64,000 nucleotides of DNA from Mycobacterium gordonae (lineage in GTDB: Bacteria; Actinomycetota; Actinomycetes; Mycobacteriales; Mycobacteriaceae). The DNA is taken from contig NZ_CP070973.1 of assembly GCF_017086405.1 (NCBI RefSeq), positions 2,418,001-2,482,000 of the forward strand. Reading direction: 5' to 3'. Shown here piece by piece: positions 28,437 to 38,373 of the stretch (position 1 is its first letter; every line of letters starts with the position of its first letter). The position numbers were made by a program, and so were the translations under genes. The notes beneath the pieces are model-generated. The model was not told the origin of the DNA. It worked only from the letters and a program-made list of their open reading frames with translations, and did not search any database.

Positions 28437-28814
28437 ATGACGACCGGAAATACCATGACGCGAGCTCAGCTCGGAGCGTGGGGTGAACAGTTGGCCCTGG
28501 ATCATCTGATCGGCCTTGGCTTTGTGATCCTCGGGCGCAACTGGCGCTGCCGCTACGGCGAACTTGATCTGATCGCGTGTGACAACGCGAGGCACAGAGT
28601 CGTTTTCGTCGAGGTCAAAACCCGCAGCGGGGACGGTTACGGCGGGTTGGCCCAGGCGGTGACCGCGGCGAAGGTACGCCGGCTGCGACGCCTGGCCGGG
28701 CTCTGGCTGGCCGGTCAGGATGAGCGCTGGGCGATGATCCGCATCGACGTGATCGGGGTGCGGATCGGTCGGCGCCCCGTCCCGGAGCTCACCCATCTGC
28801 AGGGCATCGGCTGA
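28437..28814 (+). CDS. yraN: UPF0102 (YraN) family protein, nuclease-like
   Basis: The ATG at 28437 gives 125 residues, in line with the M. tuberculosis Rv2898c start (MTT...TMTR). The family has a restriction-endonuclease-like fold; the motif is visible as GELDLIACD followed by VVFVEVKTRSGDGYGG, giving the D...ExK metal-binding pattern. Its in vivo substrate is unknown, although the linkage to comM and dprA points to DNA processing. The stop overlaps the comM start by one base. Confidence 0.93.
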   Translation: MTTGNTMTRAQLGAWGEQLALDHLIGLGFVILGRNWRCRYGELDLIACDNARHRVVFVEVKTRSGDGYGGLAQAVTAAKVRRLRRLAGLWLAGQDERWAMIRIDVIGVRIGRRPVPELTHLQGIG

Positions 28815-30325
28815 TGGCGCTCGGGCATGCGTTCTCCGTCGCGGTGCGCGGCCTGGACGGTGAAATCGTGGAAATCGAAGCCGACATCAGTTCGGGGCTG
28901 CCGGGTGTGCACTTGGTCGGGCTGCCGGATGCGGCGCTGCAGGAGTCCCGTGACCGGGTGCGGGCCGCCGTGTCCAACTGCGGCAACGAGTGGCCGCAGG
29001 CACGACTGACTCTGGCGCTGTCACCGGCCACATTGCCGAAGATGGGCTCGGTCTACGACATTGCGCTGGCTTCGGCGGTGCTGTCGGCGCGGCGGAAGAA
29101 GCCCTGGGATCTGCTGGAAAAGACGGTCCTGCTGGGCGAGTTGTCGCTGGACGGTCGGGTGCGCCCGGTGCGCGGGGTACTGCCCGCGGTGCTGGCCGCC
29201 AAACGGGATGGCTGGCCGGCGGTTGTCGTGCCGGCCGACAACCTGGCTGAGGCCAGCCTGGTCGACGGCATCGACGTCTGGGGGGTGCGCACATTGCGGC
29301 AGTTGCAGGGCTGGCTGAGCGGGTCGACCGATCTGGATCGACGGGTCGTCTCACCGGCCCCCGGCGACGAGCCGTGGGTGGATCTCGCCGACGTGGTAGG
29401 GCAGTCGCAGGCCCGGTTCGCCGTCGAGGTCGCCGCGGCCGGGGCCCACCATCTGATGCTCACCGGTCCGCCCGGTGTGGGCAAAACGATGCTGGCGCAC
29501 CGACTTCCGGGACTGCTGCCGCCGCTGTCGGAGAGCGAGTCGCTGGAAGTGACCGCGATTCACTCCGTCGCGGGGTTGCTGTCGGCCGATACTCCGCTAC
29601 TGCGCAGGCCGCCGTTCGTCGCGCCTCATCACAATTCCACCGTCGCGGCACTCGTCGGTGGTGGCTCGGGGATGGCCCGCCCGGGTGCGGTCAGCCGCGC
29701 ACACCGCGGGGTCCTGTTCCTCGACGAGTGCGCGGAAATCGGCGTCAGCGTGCTGGAAGCGCTGCGAACCCCGTTGGAAGACGGCGAGATTCGGCTTGCC
29801 CGCCGCGACGGCGTGGCCTGCTACCCGGCCCGGTTCCAGCTGGTGCTGGCCGCCAACCCGTGCCCGTGCGCGCCGGCCGACCCGCAGGACTGCATCTGCG
29901 CGGGAGCGGTCAAGCGCCGCTATCTGGGCAAGCTTTCCGGCCCGCTGCTGGACCGGGTTGATCTGCGGGTGCAGATGAACCCGGTGCGGGCGGGTGCGTT
30001 CACCGTCGCGGCCGGGGAGTCGACGGAGCAGGTTCGCACGCGGGTGACGGCGGCCCGGGAAGCGGCCGCGCAACGGTGGCGCCCGCACGGCTTCAGCACC
30101 AACGCCGAAGTCAGCGGGTCGCTGCTGCGGCGTAGGTTCCGTCCCAGCAACGCTGCCATGCAACCGTTGCGCAAAGCCCTGGACGATGGACTGCTCAGCA
30201 TCCGGGGCGTGGACCGCACGTTGCGGGTCGCGTGGAGTCTGGCCGATCTGGCCGGCCGTGGCTCGCCCGGACTGTCCGAGGTCGCCACCGCGCTGAGCTT
30301 CCGGCAGGCAGGGGCGCGGCGATGA
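28814..30325 (+). CDS. comM: YifB/ComM-type Mg-chelatase-like AAA+ ATPase
   Basis: The 503-residue protein starts at ATG overlapping the yraN stop. An N-terminal Lon-protease-like domain (MALGHAFSVAVRGLDGEI, LSPATLPKMGSVYDIALA) precedes an AAA+ core with Walker A GPPGVGKT (218-225), FVAPHHNSTVAALVGGG, Walker B GVLFLDECAEI and sensor region NPCPCAP. A four-cysteine cluster (CPCAPADPQDCIC) may bind zinc. ComM drives branch migration of D-loops during DNA integration in transformable bacteria. In mycobacteria the role is not shown. It is followed by dprA with a four-base overlap. Confidence 0.94.
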   Translation: MALGHAFSVAVRGLDGEIVEIEADISSGLPGVHLVGLPDAALQESRDRVRAAVSNCGNEWPQARLTLALSPATLPKMGSVYDIALASAVLSARRKKPWDLLEKTVLLGELSLDGRVRPVRGVLPAVLAAKRDGWPAVVVPADNLAEASLVDGIDVWGVRTLRQLQGWLSGSTDLDRRVVSPAPGDEPWVDLADVVGQSQARFAVEVAAAGAHHLMLTGPPGVGKTMLAHRLPGLLPPLSESESLEVTAIHSVAGLLSADTPLLRRPPFVAPHHNSTVAALVGGGSGMARPGAVSRAHRGVLFLDECAEIGVSVLEALRTPLEDGEIRLARRDGVACYPARFQLVLAANPCPCAPADPQDCICAGAVKRRYLGKLSGPLLDRVDLRVQMNPVRAGAFTVAAGESTEQVRTRVTAAREAAAQRWRPHGFSTNAEVSGSLLRRRFRPSNAAMQPLRKALDDGLLSIRGVDRTLRVAWSLADLAGRGSPGLSEVATALSFRQAGARR

Positions 30326-31461
30326 ACGACGGCTGCGCCCTGCGCGCCTGGGCTTACCTGTCGCGAGTCGCCGAACCGCCGTGCGCGGAGCTCACCAGTC
30401 TGGTCAACCGGGTCGGGCCGCAGGAGGCGGCTGAGCGCATCCGCCGCGGCCAGGTCGACGACGAATTGTCGCGGCGCACCGCGGCCAGACGCGATATCGA
30501 CCAGGCTGCAACAGATCTCGACGTGATTCGGCGGCGTGGCGGTCGACTGGTCACCCCCGATGACGACGAGTGGCCACTGCTCGCGTTCGCCGCGTTCGGC
30601 GGCACCCGATCCAAGACCACGATGCCGTTGGTGTTGTGGGCGGCGGGTCCCGCGCGCCTCGACGAGGTGACCGAGCGGGCGGCCGCACTCGTCGGCACCC
30701 GGGCCGCGACCGCATACGGCGAACACGTGACCGCCGAATTGGCCACCGGTCTGGCGCAGCGTGGCGTCGCGGTGGTCTCCGGTGGCGCCTACGGCATCGA
30801 CGGCGCGGCGCACCGGGCCGCGCTGGGCGCCGACGGCACCACCGTCGCCGTCCTGGCCGGCGGGCTCGACATTCCCTATCCGGCGGGTCATTCCGCGCTG
30901 CTGCACCGCATCGGCCAACACGGATTGGTATGCACCGAATACCCGCCGGGTGTCCGCCCCGCCCGGTTCCGCTTCCTGACCCGCAATCGCCTGGTGGCCG
31001 CGTTGTCCGGTGCGGCGGTGGTCGTGGAGGCCGGCCTGCGCAGCGGTGCCGCCAACACCGCGGCCTGGGCGCGATCGCTGGGTCGGGTGGTCGCCGCGGT
31101 GCCCGGCCCGGTGACATCGTCGGCGTCGGCGGGCTGTCACGTACTGCTGCGCAACGGCGCTGAGCTGGTCACCCGCTGCGAGGACATCGTCGAGTTGGTT
31201 GGACGCGTCGGTGAGTTGGCGCCCGAGGAACCGCGGCCCACAACGCCCCTGGACGGGTTGGGGGAGGCCGAGCGGCAGGTCTTCGAGGCGTTACCCGGTC
31301 GCGGCGCGGCCACGGTCGATCAGATCGCAGTCGCCTCCGGCCTGCCGCCGGAACGTGTGCTGGGACCGCTTGCGCTGCTGGAACTGACCGGTCTGGCCGA
31401 ATGCCGCGACGGGTGCTGGCGGATCGTCGGTAGACGGCGCGGCCGGGCCCGACTCGTATAG
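30322..31461 (+). CDS. dprA: DNA processing protein DprA
   Basis: The ATG at 30322 overlaps the comM stop and gives 379 residues; the longer frame from 30232 lies inside comM. DprA protects incoming single-stranded DNA and loads RecA. It has an N-terminal SAM-like helical part, the Rossmann core with VGTRAATAYGEH, VVSGGAYGIDGAAHRAAL, VLAGGLDIPYPAGHSAL, RFLTRNRLVAALS and VVEAGLRSGAANTAAWA, and a C-terminal winged-helix (about 305-379, VDQIAVASGLPPERVLGPL). It ends the yraN-comM-dprA operon. Confidence 0.95.
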   Translation: MNDGCALRAWAYLSRVAEPPCAELTSLVNRVGPQEAAERIRRGQVDDELSRRTAARRDIDQAATDLDVIRRRGGRLVTPDDDEWPLLAFAAFGGTRSKTTMPLVLWAAGPARLDEVTERAAALVGTRAATAYGEHVTAELATGLAQRGVAVVSGGAYGIDGAAHRAALGADGTTVAVLAGGLDIPYPAGHSALLHRIGQHGLVCTEYPPGVRPARFRFLTRNRLVAALSGAAVVVEAGLRSGAANTAAWARSLGRVVAAVPGPVTSSASAGCHVLLRNGAELVTRCEDIVELVGRVGELAPEEPRPTTPLDGLGEAERQVFEALPGRGAATVDQIAVASGLPPERVLGPLALLELTGLAECRDGCWRIVGRRRGRARLV

Positions 31462-31494
31462 TCGACATGGGGTCAGATCACGACAGGAGAATCA

Positions 31495-32346
31495 GTGGCA
31501 GGCCGGCCTGTGCAGGCTTTCGACGTGGTCAGTACCGAGCAGCTCACACCGCACATGGTGCGCGTAGTGCTCCGCAGTCACGACTTCGTCGCCTTTGTGC
31601 CCAGCAAGTTCACCGATTCCTACGTCAAGCTGGTGTTCGTCGCCGAGGACATCGACCCAGCTGCGCTGCCACAACCACTGACGCAAGACAGCTTTGCCGA
31701 ACTGCCGCCGGAAAAGCGCCCGCCGGTGCGCACCCTCACCGTTCGACGTGTCGACGAGGAGGCCGGGCAGATCACGCTGGATATCGCGGTGCACGGCGAG
31801 CACGGGGTCGCGGGTCAGTGGGCCGCCAACGCCCAGCCGGGCCAGCCGATCTACCTGATGGGCCCCAGCGGCGCCTACGCCCCCGATCCCGCCGCCGACT
31901 GGTACCTGTTCGCCGGCGACGAGGCGGCACTGCCGGCCATTGCGACCGCGCTGGAAGCCCTACCCGACTCGGCGGTCGGTATGGCCTTCGTCGAGGTGGC
32001 CGGTCCCGACGACGAGATACAGCTGACCGCACCCGACGGCATCGCGATCACCTGGGTATACCGGGGTGGGCGCGCGGACCTGGTTCCCGAAGATCGCGCC
32101 GGGGACCACGCGCCGCTGATCGAAGCGGTCACCACCGCCGGTTGGCTGCCCGGCCAGGTGCAGGTCTTCATCCACGGCGAGGCGCAGGCCGTCATGCACA
32201 ACCTGCGGCCCTACATCCGCAAGGAACGCGGCGTCGACGCCCAGTGGGCTGCCTCGATCTCCGGATACTGGCGGCGCGGGCGCACCGAAGAGACCTTCCG
32301 CCAATGGAAGAAGGAACTGGCCGAGGCCGAGTCGTCGGAGCAGTAG
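31495..32346 (+). CDS. viuB: Siderophore-interacting protein, ferric-siderophore reductase type (ViuB)
   Basis: The 283-residue protein starts at GTG, with the ribosome-binding site AGGAGAATCA. It belongs to the SIP/ViuB flavoprotein family: an FAD-binding barrel with PPVRTLTVRRVD (the RxxT/S flavin motif) and ITLDIAVHGEHGVAGQWAA, followed by an NAD(P)-binding-like half with WYLFAGDEAALPAIATALE. The end SISGYWRRGRTEETFRQWKKE is the conserved C-terminal motif. It reduces ferric siderophores to release iron in the cytoplasm. The ortholog is Rv2895c. Confidence 0.92.
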   Translation: MAGRPVQAFDVVSTEQLTPHMVRVVLRSHDFVAFVPSKFTDSYVKLVFVAEDIDPAALPQPLTQDSFAELPPEKRPPVRTLTVRRVDEEAGQITLDIAVHGEHGVAGQWAANAQPGQPIYLMGPSGAYAPDPAADWYLFAGDEAALPAIATALEALPDSAVGMAFVEVAGPDDEIQLTAPDGIAITWVYRGGRADLVPEDRAGDHAPLIEAVTTAGWLPGQVQVFIHGEAQAVMHNLRPYIRKERGVDAQWAASISGYWRRGRTEETFRQWKKELAEAESSEQ

Positions 32347-32382
32347 GTTCCGCGCCGGCCGTCGGCTGGCATTCTCTAAGTC

Positions 32383-33543
32383 ATGGCATTCGGCGACTAT
32401 CAGCTCGAAATCTATTTCCAGGGTCTGGCCGGGGTAGCGCCCTCGCTTCCGATGGCGTTTGCCGATCTGGAAGCCAGGGCGGAAATGGCGATGCCCCCGT
32501 CGGTCTGGTCCTACGTCGCCGGGGGAGCCGGCGACGAGCGCACCCAGCGCGCCAACCGCGAGGCGTTCGACCGATGGGGCCTGATGCCGCGCATGTTCGT
32601 CGGTGCCGCCGAACGCGACCTGTCGGTGCAGATGTTCGGGCTGACCCTGCCTACACCGCTGTTCATGGCGCCGATCGGGGTGATCGGCCTGTGCGCCCAA
32701 GACGGTCACGGCGACCTCGCGACCGCGCGTGCGGCGGCGCGCACCGGCGTGCCGATGGTCGTGTCCACCCTGACCGCCGACCCATTGGAAGACGTGGCCG
32801 CGCTGTTCGGCGACACCCCCGGCTTCTTCCAGCTGTACACGCCGAAGGACCGGGACCTGGCCGCCAGCCTGGTGCAGCGCGCCGAAGCCGCCGGCTACCA
32901 GGCCATCGTCGTCACCCTCGACACCTGGATCCCCGGCTGGCGCCCACGCGACCTGACCACAGCGAACTTCCCGCAACTGCGCGGACTGTGCCTGAGCAAC
33001 TACACCAGCGACCCGGTCTTTCGCGCCGGCCTGCAACGGCCGCCCGAGGAAGACCCCCAGGGCGCCGTGCTGCGCTGGGCGCAGACCTTCGGGAATCCGC
33101 TCACCTGGGACGACCTCGGCTGGCTGCGGTCGCTGACCGACCTGCCGCTGATCATCAAGGGCATCTGCCATCCCGACGACGCCCGGCGTGCCATCGACGG
33201 CGGCGTCGACGGCATCTACTGCTCGACGCACGGCGGCAGGCAGGCCAATGGCGGCTTGCCCGCGCTGGACTGCCTGCCGGGCGTCGTCGAGGCCGCCGGC
33301 GACGTGCCAGTGCTCTTCGACTCGGGCATCCGCAGCGGGTCCGACGTCGTCAAGGCGCTGGCGATGGGCGCCACCGCGGTGGGCGTCGGCCGCCCATACG
33401 CCTACGGCATGGCGCTGGGCGGCGAGGACGGTGTCGTCCACGTGCTGCGCAGCCTGCTCGCCGAAGCGGACCTCACCATGGCCGTCGACGGCTATCCGGC
33501 GCTCAAAGATCTCACCCCGGACACGCTGCGGCGCGTCATCTGA
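32383..33543 (+). CDS. FMN-dependent alpha-hydroxy-acid oxidase, lactate 2-monooxygenase-like
   Basis: The 386-residue protein starts at ATG 36 bp after viuB. It is a TIM-barrel flavoenzyme of the lactate oxidase/lactate dehydrogenase group: [60 protein letters not shown], Lys259 in [11 protein letters not shown], the catalytic His283 in [13 protein letters not shown] and [19 protein letters not shown]. It most resembles M. smegmatis lactate 2-monooxygenase (lactate to acetate and CO2) as I recall it, through the GDYQLEIY start and the [18 protein letters not shown] stretch. H37Rv has no gene here between viuB and xerC. Confidence 0.92.
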   Translation: MAFGDYQLEIYFQGLAGVAPSLPMAFADLEARAEMAMPPSVWSYVAGGAGDERTQRANREAFDRWGLMPRMFVGAAERDLSVQMFGLTLPTPLFMAPIGVIGLCAQDGHGDLATARAAARTGVPMVVSTLTADPLEDVAALFGDTPGFFQLYTPKDRDLAASLVQRAEAAGYQAIVVTLDTWIPGWRPRDLTTANFPQLRGLCLSNYTSDPVFRAGLQRPPEEDPQGAVLRWAQTFGNPLTWDDLGWLRSLTDLPLIIKGICHPDDARRAIDGGVDGIYCSTHGGRQANGGLPALDCLPGVVEAAGDVPVLFDSGIRSGSDVVKALAMGATAVGVGRPYAYGMALGGEDGVVHVLRSLLAEADLTMAVDGYPALKDLTPDTLRRVI

Positions 33544-33567
33544 AAGACCGGGGCCGCGTCTGTCAGC

Positions 33568-34473
33568 GTGAGAGACGTGCAGGCGGTCCTTGAGGAATTC
33601 GACGAATACCTTCAGCTGCAGTGCGCCCGCTCCGCGCACACCCGTCGCGCCTATCTCGGCGACCTGCGGTCGCTGTTCGATTTTCTGGCCGCACGCCGAG
33701 CGGATCTGCAGACCCTGAGCCTGCCGCTGCTGCGGTCGTGGCTGGCCAGCGCCGCCGGCGCCGGTGCGGCGCGCACCACGCTGGCCCGTCGCACCTCCTC
33801 GGTGAAAGCCTTCACCGCCTGGGCGGTCCGCCGGGGCTTGCTGACCACCGACCCCGCCGCCCGCCTGCAGGTGCCCAAAGCCCATCGAACCCTGCCGTCG
33901 GTGCTGCGCCAGGATCAGGCTTTGGCGGCCATGACGGCAGCCAAAGTCGGTGCCCAACAAGGTGATCCGCTGGCCCTGCGCGACCGGCTGATCGTCGAAC
34001 TGCTGTACGCCACCGGCATCCGGGTCAGTGAATTGTGCGGCCTGGACGTCGACGACGTCGACAACGCCCACCGGCTGGTGCGGGTGCTCGGCAAAGGCAA
34101 CAAACAGCGCTCCGCGCCGTTCGGGCAACCCGCGGCCGATGCGCTGGACGCCTGGCTGTCGGGCGGACGGCCGGCGCTGGTCACCGCCGAGTCCGGGCCC
34201 GCCTTGCTGCTCGGTGCGCGCGGCCGCCGGCTTGATGTGCGGCAGGCCCGCACGGTGGTGCACCAGACCGTCGCGGCTGTGGACGGAGCTCCCGACATGG
34301 GCCCGCACGGGCTGCGTCACAGCGCTGCCACCCACCTGCTCGAAGGGGGAGCGGACCTGCGGGTGGTGCAGGAGTTGCTCGGCCATTCCAGCCTGGCGAC
34401 CACGCAGCTCTACACCCATGTCGCGGTCGGCCGGTTGCGGGCGGTTCACGACCAGGCTCATCCGCGGGCCTAA
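33568..34473 (+). CDS. xerC: Tyrosine recombinase XerC
   Basis: The 301-residue protein starts at GTG. It resolves chromosome dimers at dif together with XerD. The N-terminal SAM-like core-binding domain spans about 1-105. The catalytic residues all appear: Arg152 (TGIRVSEL), Lys176 (LGKGNKQR), His247 and Arg250 ([15 protein letters not shown]), His273 ([10 protein letters not shown]) and the nucleophile Tyr282 (LYTHV). The stop overlaps by three bases that of the convergent M23 peptidase gene. Confidence 0.95.
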   Translation: MRDVQAVLEEFDEYLQLQCARSAHTRRAYLGDLRSLFDFLAARRADLQTLSLPLLRSWLASAAGAGAARTTLARRTSSVKAFTAWAVRRGLLTTDPAARLQVPKAHRTLPSVLRQDQALAAMTAAKVGAQQGDPLALRDRLIVELLYATGIRVSELCGLDVDDVDNAHRLVRVLGKGNKQRSAPFGQPAADALDAWLSGGRPALVTAESGPALLLGARGRRLDVRQARTVVHQTVAAVDGAPDMGPHGLRHSAATHLLEGGADLRVVQELLGHSSLATTQLYTHVAVGRLRAVHDQAHPRA

Positions 34474-34970
34474 CCGCCGTCAAGGGGCTTGAGCCGCATC
34501 GGCATCGACGCCAACAGTCCCAGCGGATCGAGGTAATCGGCGCGCGACGCCGGACCCCACATCGCACCCCAGTGCAGGCACGCGCCGGCCGGGCAGCCGG
34601 CGTGGCCGGCCACCAACTCGCCGATCAGGGCACCCGATGCCACCGCCTGACCGGTCCGCACCTTCGCGCGCACCGGCTCGTAGCTGGTGTGCAGGCCGCC
34701 GGGGTGGGCCAGTGACACCACCGGTCGGCCCGCCAGCACACCGACGAAAACCACCGTCGAGTCTCCCGCGGCGTACACCGGCTGTCCCGGGCTGCCCGCC
34801 AGGTCCACACCGCGGTGCCCGGGCTGCCAGTCGGGAGACGGCGCGTCGAACGCTCGCACCACCGCCGGCCGGGGCCGCAGCGGCCACTGAAGCCGCCCAC
34901 CCGCGGCGTCCGCCGGGGGAGCATTGAGCAGCACCCAACACACGGCCAGGACCAGCAACACCGATCGCAC
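34470..34970 (-). CDS. M23 family peptidase/LytM-like protein (Rv2891 homolog)
   Basis: I chose the GTG at 34970 because it starts a clean signal peptide ([21 protein letters not shown]), giving 166 residues; the frame is open to 35051. The rest is one LytM domain with HRGVDLAG (metal ligands His52 and Asp56) and [15 protein letters not shown]. Near the end the usual HxH reads CLHWG: His133 is kept but the first histidine, which is catalytic in LytM, is cysteine (Cys131). Either this actinobacterial subfamily uses another residue or the protein only binds or regulates. It should act in the periplasm on peptidoglycan. Confidence 0.85.
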   Translation of the reverse strand: MRSVLLVLAVCWVLLNAPPADAAGGRLQWPLRPRPAVVRAFDAPSPDWQPGHRGVDLAGSPGQPVYAAGDSTVVFVGVLAGRPVVSLAHPGGLHTSYEPVRAKVRTGQAVASGALIGELVAGHAGCPAGACLHWGAMWGPASRADYLDPLGLLASMPMRLKPLDGG

Positions 34971-35289
34971 CCGCTCAGTGCACGGCGATCGGCCACCCCA
35001 GGCAAGTCGCCGGCCGGACCGCTGTGGACGTGCCGCCCGGCGTGTGGACAACCGCGCCGGTGGGAAAAACCACCTGCCGCCGCGGTGTAAACTCTCCTAC
35101 GCAGCTCGTGAAAGCGGGCTGACTTCGCGCGCCTGCATCGCGGCCCAGTACGTCGGGACCCGCACCAGCTTGCCGAGCGGTCCCGTAGCCGGGTTCATCC
35201 CGGACGCGGGTTCGGCATCGCAGCAGACGCCAGGGCCCCGGTTTCAACCGATTCCGGGCGACAACCGACATTGAAAGCTGGGCATTGCC

Positions 35290-36123
35290 ATGGCTGTTGT
35301 GACCATGAAACAGCTGCTTGACAGCGGCACCCACTTCGGGCACCAGACCCGTCGCTGGAATCCCAAGATGAAGCGGTTCATCTTCACCGACCGCAACGGC
35401 ATCTACATCATCGACCTGCAGCAAACGCTGACCTACATCGATAAGGCGTACGAGTTCGTCAAGGAGACCGTCGCCCACGGCGGCAGCGTCATGTTCGTCG
35501 GCACCAAGAAGCAGGCGCAGGAGTCCGTCGCGGCCGAGGCGCTGCGCGTCGGCATGCCGTACGTGAACCAGCGCTGGCTGGGCGGCATGCTCACCAACTT
35601 CTCCACTGTGCACAAGCGCCTGCAGCGCCTCAAGGAGCTCGAGGCGATGGAGCAGACCGGTGGCTTCGAGGGTCGCACCAAGAAAGAAATCCTGATGCTG
35701 ACCCGCGAGAAGAACAAGCTCGAGCGCAGCCTCGGTGGTATCCGCGACATGGCCAAGGTGCCGTCGGCGATCTGGGTCGTCGACACCAACAAGGAGCACA
35801 TCGCCGTCGGCGAAGCCCGCAAGCTGGGCATCCCGGTCATCGCGATCCTGGACACCAACTGCGACCCCGACGAGGTCGACTACCCGATCCCGGGCAACGA
35901 CGACGCGATCCGGTCGGCCGCGCTGCTCACCAAGGTGATCGCCTCCGCGGTCGCCGAGGGCCTGCAGGCCCGCGCCGGGGTGGGCCGTGGCGATGGCAAG
36001 CCCGAGGCCGAGGTGGCAGAGCCGCTTCCGGAGTGGGAGCAGGAGCTGCTGGCCGGTGCCGCCGCGACCGCCGCGACCGAAACCCCTAGCGGCACACCCG
36101 AACCAACCACAGATGCATCTTAG
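35290..36123 (+). CDS. rpsB: 30S ribosomal protein uS2
   Basis: The 277-residue protein starts at ATG ([20 protein letters not shown]). Conserved S2 elements follow: [64 protein letters not shown] and [20 protein letters not shown] roughly 45-residue acidic C-terminal tail is typical of mycobacteria. S2 binds the 30S back and is needed for S1 and initiation. It is followed 13 bp later by tsf. A 238-bp leader with a TAAACT -10-like element at 35088-35093 precedes it. Confidence 0.97.
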   Translation: MAVVTMKQLLDSGTHFGHQTRRWNPKMKRFIFTDRNGIYIIDLQQTLTYIDKAYEFVKETVAHGGSVMFVGTKKQAQESVAAEALRVGMPYVNQRWLGGMLTNFSTVHKRLQRLKELEAMEQTGGFEGRTKKEILMLTREKNKLERSLGGIRDMAKVPSAIWVVDTNKEHIAVGEARKLGIPVIAILDTNCDPDEVDYPIPGNDDAIRSAALLTKVIASAVAEGLQARAGVGRGDGKPEAEVAEPLPEWEQELLAGAAATAATETPSGTPEPTTDAS

Positions 36124-36136
36124 GAAAGGCTGAGCA

Positions 36137-36952
36137 TTGGCGAATTTCACCGCTGCCGACGTCAAGCGACTTCGGGAGCTGACCGGTGCTGGAATGCTCG
36201 ACTGCAAGAACGCGCTGGCCGACTCGGACGGCGACTTCGACAAGGCGGTCGAGGCGCTGCGCATCAAGGGTGCCAAGGACGTCGGCAAGCGTGCCGAGCG
36301 CGCGACGGCCGAGGGTCTGGTCGCCGCCAAGCAGGGCGCATTGATCGAGCTGAACTCCGAGACCGACTTCGTGGCCAAGAACGCGGAGTTCCAGACACTG
36401 GCCGACCAGGTCGTCAACGCCGCTCTGGAGGCCAAGGCCACCGACGTCGAGAGCCTCAAGGCCGCTTCCATCGGTGACAAGACGGTCGAGCAGGCAATCG
36501 CCGAGCTGTCCGCCAAGATCGGCGAGAAGCTAGAGCTGCGCCGGGTGCAGTACTTCGACGGCAACGTCGAGACCTACCTGCACAAGCGCGCTGCCGACCT
36601 GCCCCCCGCCGTCGGCGTGCTCGTCGAATTCGAGGGCGAAAACAACGACGCGGCCCACTCGGTCGCGCTGCAGATCGCCGCACTCAAGGCGCGCTACCTG
36701 TCCCGCGACGACGTCCCGGAGGACGTGGTGGCCAGCGAGCGCCGCATCGCCGAGGAGACCGCCAAGGCCGAGGGCAAGCCGGAGCAGGCGCTGCCCAAGA
36801 TCGTGGAAGGCCGGCTCAACGGCTTCTTCAAGGACTCGGTGCTGCTCGAGCAGCCGTCGGTGTCCGACAGCAAAAAGTCCGTCAAGGCACTCCTCGACGA
36901 GGCCGGCGTGACGGTGACCCGCTTCGTGCGCTTCGAGGTGGGGCAGGCCTAG
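36137..36952 (+). CDS. tsf: Elongation factor Ts
   Basis: The 271-residue protein starts at an uncommon TTG: the translation [20 protein letters not shown] matches known EF-Ts N-termini and the site AGGAAAGGC lies just before it. EF-Ts exchanges GDP for GTP on EF-Tu. The motifs are [37 protein letters not shown], and [17 protein letters not shown], followed by two core subdomains. It forms an operon with rpsB and is followed 19 bp later by the amidase gene. Confidence 0.97.
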   Translation: MANFTAADVKRLRELTGAGMLDCKNALADSDGDFDKAVEALRIKGAKDVGKRAERATAEGLVAAKQGALIELNSETDFVAKNAEFQTLADQVVNAALEAKATDVESLKAASIGDKTVEQAIAELSAKIGEKLELRRVQYFDGNVETYLHKRAADLPPAVGVLVEFEGENNDAAHSVALQIAALKARYLSRDDVPEDVVASERRIAEETAKAEGKPEQALPKIVEGRLNGFFKDSVLLEQPSVSDSKKSVKALLDEAGVTVTRFVRFEVGQA

Positions 36953-36971
36953 CACGGGTCAGCCTCGATAC

Positions 36972-38372
36972 ATGGCCCGCGTACACGCTTTCGGCGACGA
37001 CGCCCTCGGCGACCTGGATGCGGTCGCCCTGGCCGAGGAGATCCGGGCCGGCCGCGTGGACCGGGCAGAGGCGGTCGAGGCTGCCATCGCCCGCGCGGAG
37101 GCCGTCAACTCGCAATTGAATGGCCTGGCGTACCGGGCGTTCGACGAGGCCAGGGCGGCAACTGGGCGTCCCGGAGCTGGTTTCTTCGAAGGCGTGCCGA
37201 CGTTGATCAAGGACAACATCGACGTCGCCGGACAGCCGACGATGAGCGGCACCGACGCGTGGGAGCCGCGCCCGGCGGGCGCTGACAGCGCCGTGACCCG
37301 GGTGGTGTTCGACACCGGGCTGATATCGGTGGGCAAGACGCGGTTGTCGGAGTTCGGGTTCAGTGCGGCCGCCGAACATCCGCGGCTGGGGCCGGTGCGC
37401 AACCCGTGGAACACCGACCACACCGCCGGCGCCTCGTCGTCGGGATCGGGAGCGTTCGTCGCCGCCGGCGTAGTGCCCATCGCGCACGCCAACGACGGCG
37501 GCGGTTCCATCCGGATTCCGGCGGCGTGCAACGGGCTGGTCGGGCTCAAACCGTCGCGAGGACGGATGCCGCTGGATCCGCAGTACCGGCGGCTGCCGGT
37601 GGGCATCGTCGCCAACGGCGTGCTGACACGTTCGGTGCGTGATACCGCCGCCTTCTACCGGGAGGCCGAGCGGCTGTGGCGCAATCCCAAACTTCGCCCC
37701 ATCGGTGATGTGACGGCACCCGGTCGGCAGCGGCGGAAGATCGCCGTCCTGACCAGCTCGGTGCTGCGGGAGGCCAGCCCGGAGGTCAAAGAGCTGACGC
37801 TGAAGTCGGCCGCGCTGCTGGCAGAGCTGGGACACCACGTCGAGTACATCGACACCGACTGGGTGCCCGCCAGTTTCGTCGACGATTTCATCCTGTATTG
37901 GGGTTTCCTGGCCTTCGCGCAGGTCGGCACCGGCCCGCGCTTGTTCGGCGACAGCTTCGACCGCACCAAGCTGGACAACCTGACGTTGGGCCTGGCCCGC
38001 CATACCCGGCGCAACATCCACCGGCTTCCGCTGGCCATCGCGCGGCTGCGCGGACTGCGACGGCGCAGCGCCCGTATCTTCGGCAACTACGACATCCTGC
38101 TGAGCCCTACCCTCGCCGACCCGCCGCCGTCGGTCGGCTACCTGGCGCCCACGGACTACCACCAGGTCATCGACCGACTGACCAACTGGGTCGCATTCAC
38201 GCCGCTACAGAACGTGACCGGCGAACCCGCCATCTCCCTGCCACTGGCTCAATCCGCCGATGGACTGCCGGTGGGAATGATGCTGTCGGCCGACACCGGA
38301 CGCGAGTCGTTGCTGCTGGAATTGGCCTACGAACTCGAAGAGGCCCAGCCGTGGGCGCGCATCCACCGCTAG
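36972..38372 (+). CDS. amiC: Amidase signature family hydrolase AmiC
   Basis: The 466-residue protein starts at ATG. It has the amidase-signature Ser-cisSer-Lys triad: Lys80 in GVPTLIKDNIDVAG, the cis-serine near Ser155 in TAGASSSGSGAFVAAG, and the nucleophile Ser179 in NDGGGSIRIPAACNGLVGLKP. Such enzymes hydrolyse carboxamides; the substrate here is unknown. It is the third gene of rpsB-tsf-amiC as in M. tuberculosis (Rv2888c) and converges on the MarR gene with one base between the stops. Confidence 0.93.
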   Translation: MARVHAFGDDALGDLDAVALAEEIRAGRVDRAEAVEAAIARAEAVNSQLNGLAYRAFDEARAATGRPGAGFFEGVPTLIKDNIDVAGQPTMSGTDAWEPRPAGADSAVTRVVFDTGLISVGKTRLSEFGFSAAAEHPRLGPVRNPWNTDHTAGASSSGSGAFVAAGVVPIAHANDGGGSIRIPAACNGLVGLKPSRGRMPLDPQYRRLPVGIVANGVLTRSVRDTAAFYREAERLWRNPKLRPIGDVTAPGRQRRKIAVLTSSVLREASPEVKELTLKSAALLAELGHHVEYIDTDWVPASFVDDFILYWGFLAFAQVGTGPRLFGDSFDRTKLDNLTLGLARHTRRNIHRLPLAIARLRGLRRRSARIFGNYDILLSPTLADPPPSVGYLAPTDYHQVIDRLTNWVAFTPLQNVTGEPAISLPLAQSADGLPVGMMLSADTGRESLLLELAYELEEAQPWARIHR

Positions 38373-38373
38373 C

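Noticed and set aside
31467..33593. Plus-strand open frame of 708 codons overlapping viuB and the oxidase
   Set aside because: Arg-rich translation in a shifted frame; the real genes in the overlapping frames have clear motifs.
31960..34461. Minus-strand open frame of 833 codons opposite viuB, the oxidase and xerC
   Set aside because: It crosses three well-supported plus-strand genes and its translation is Gly/Arg/Gln noise typical of antisense frames in GC-rich DNA.
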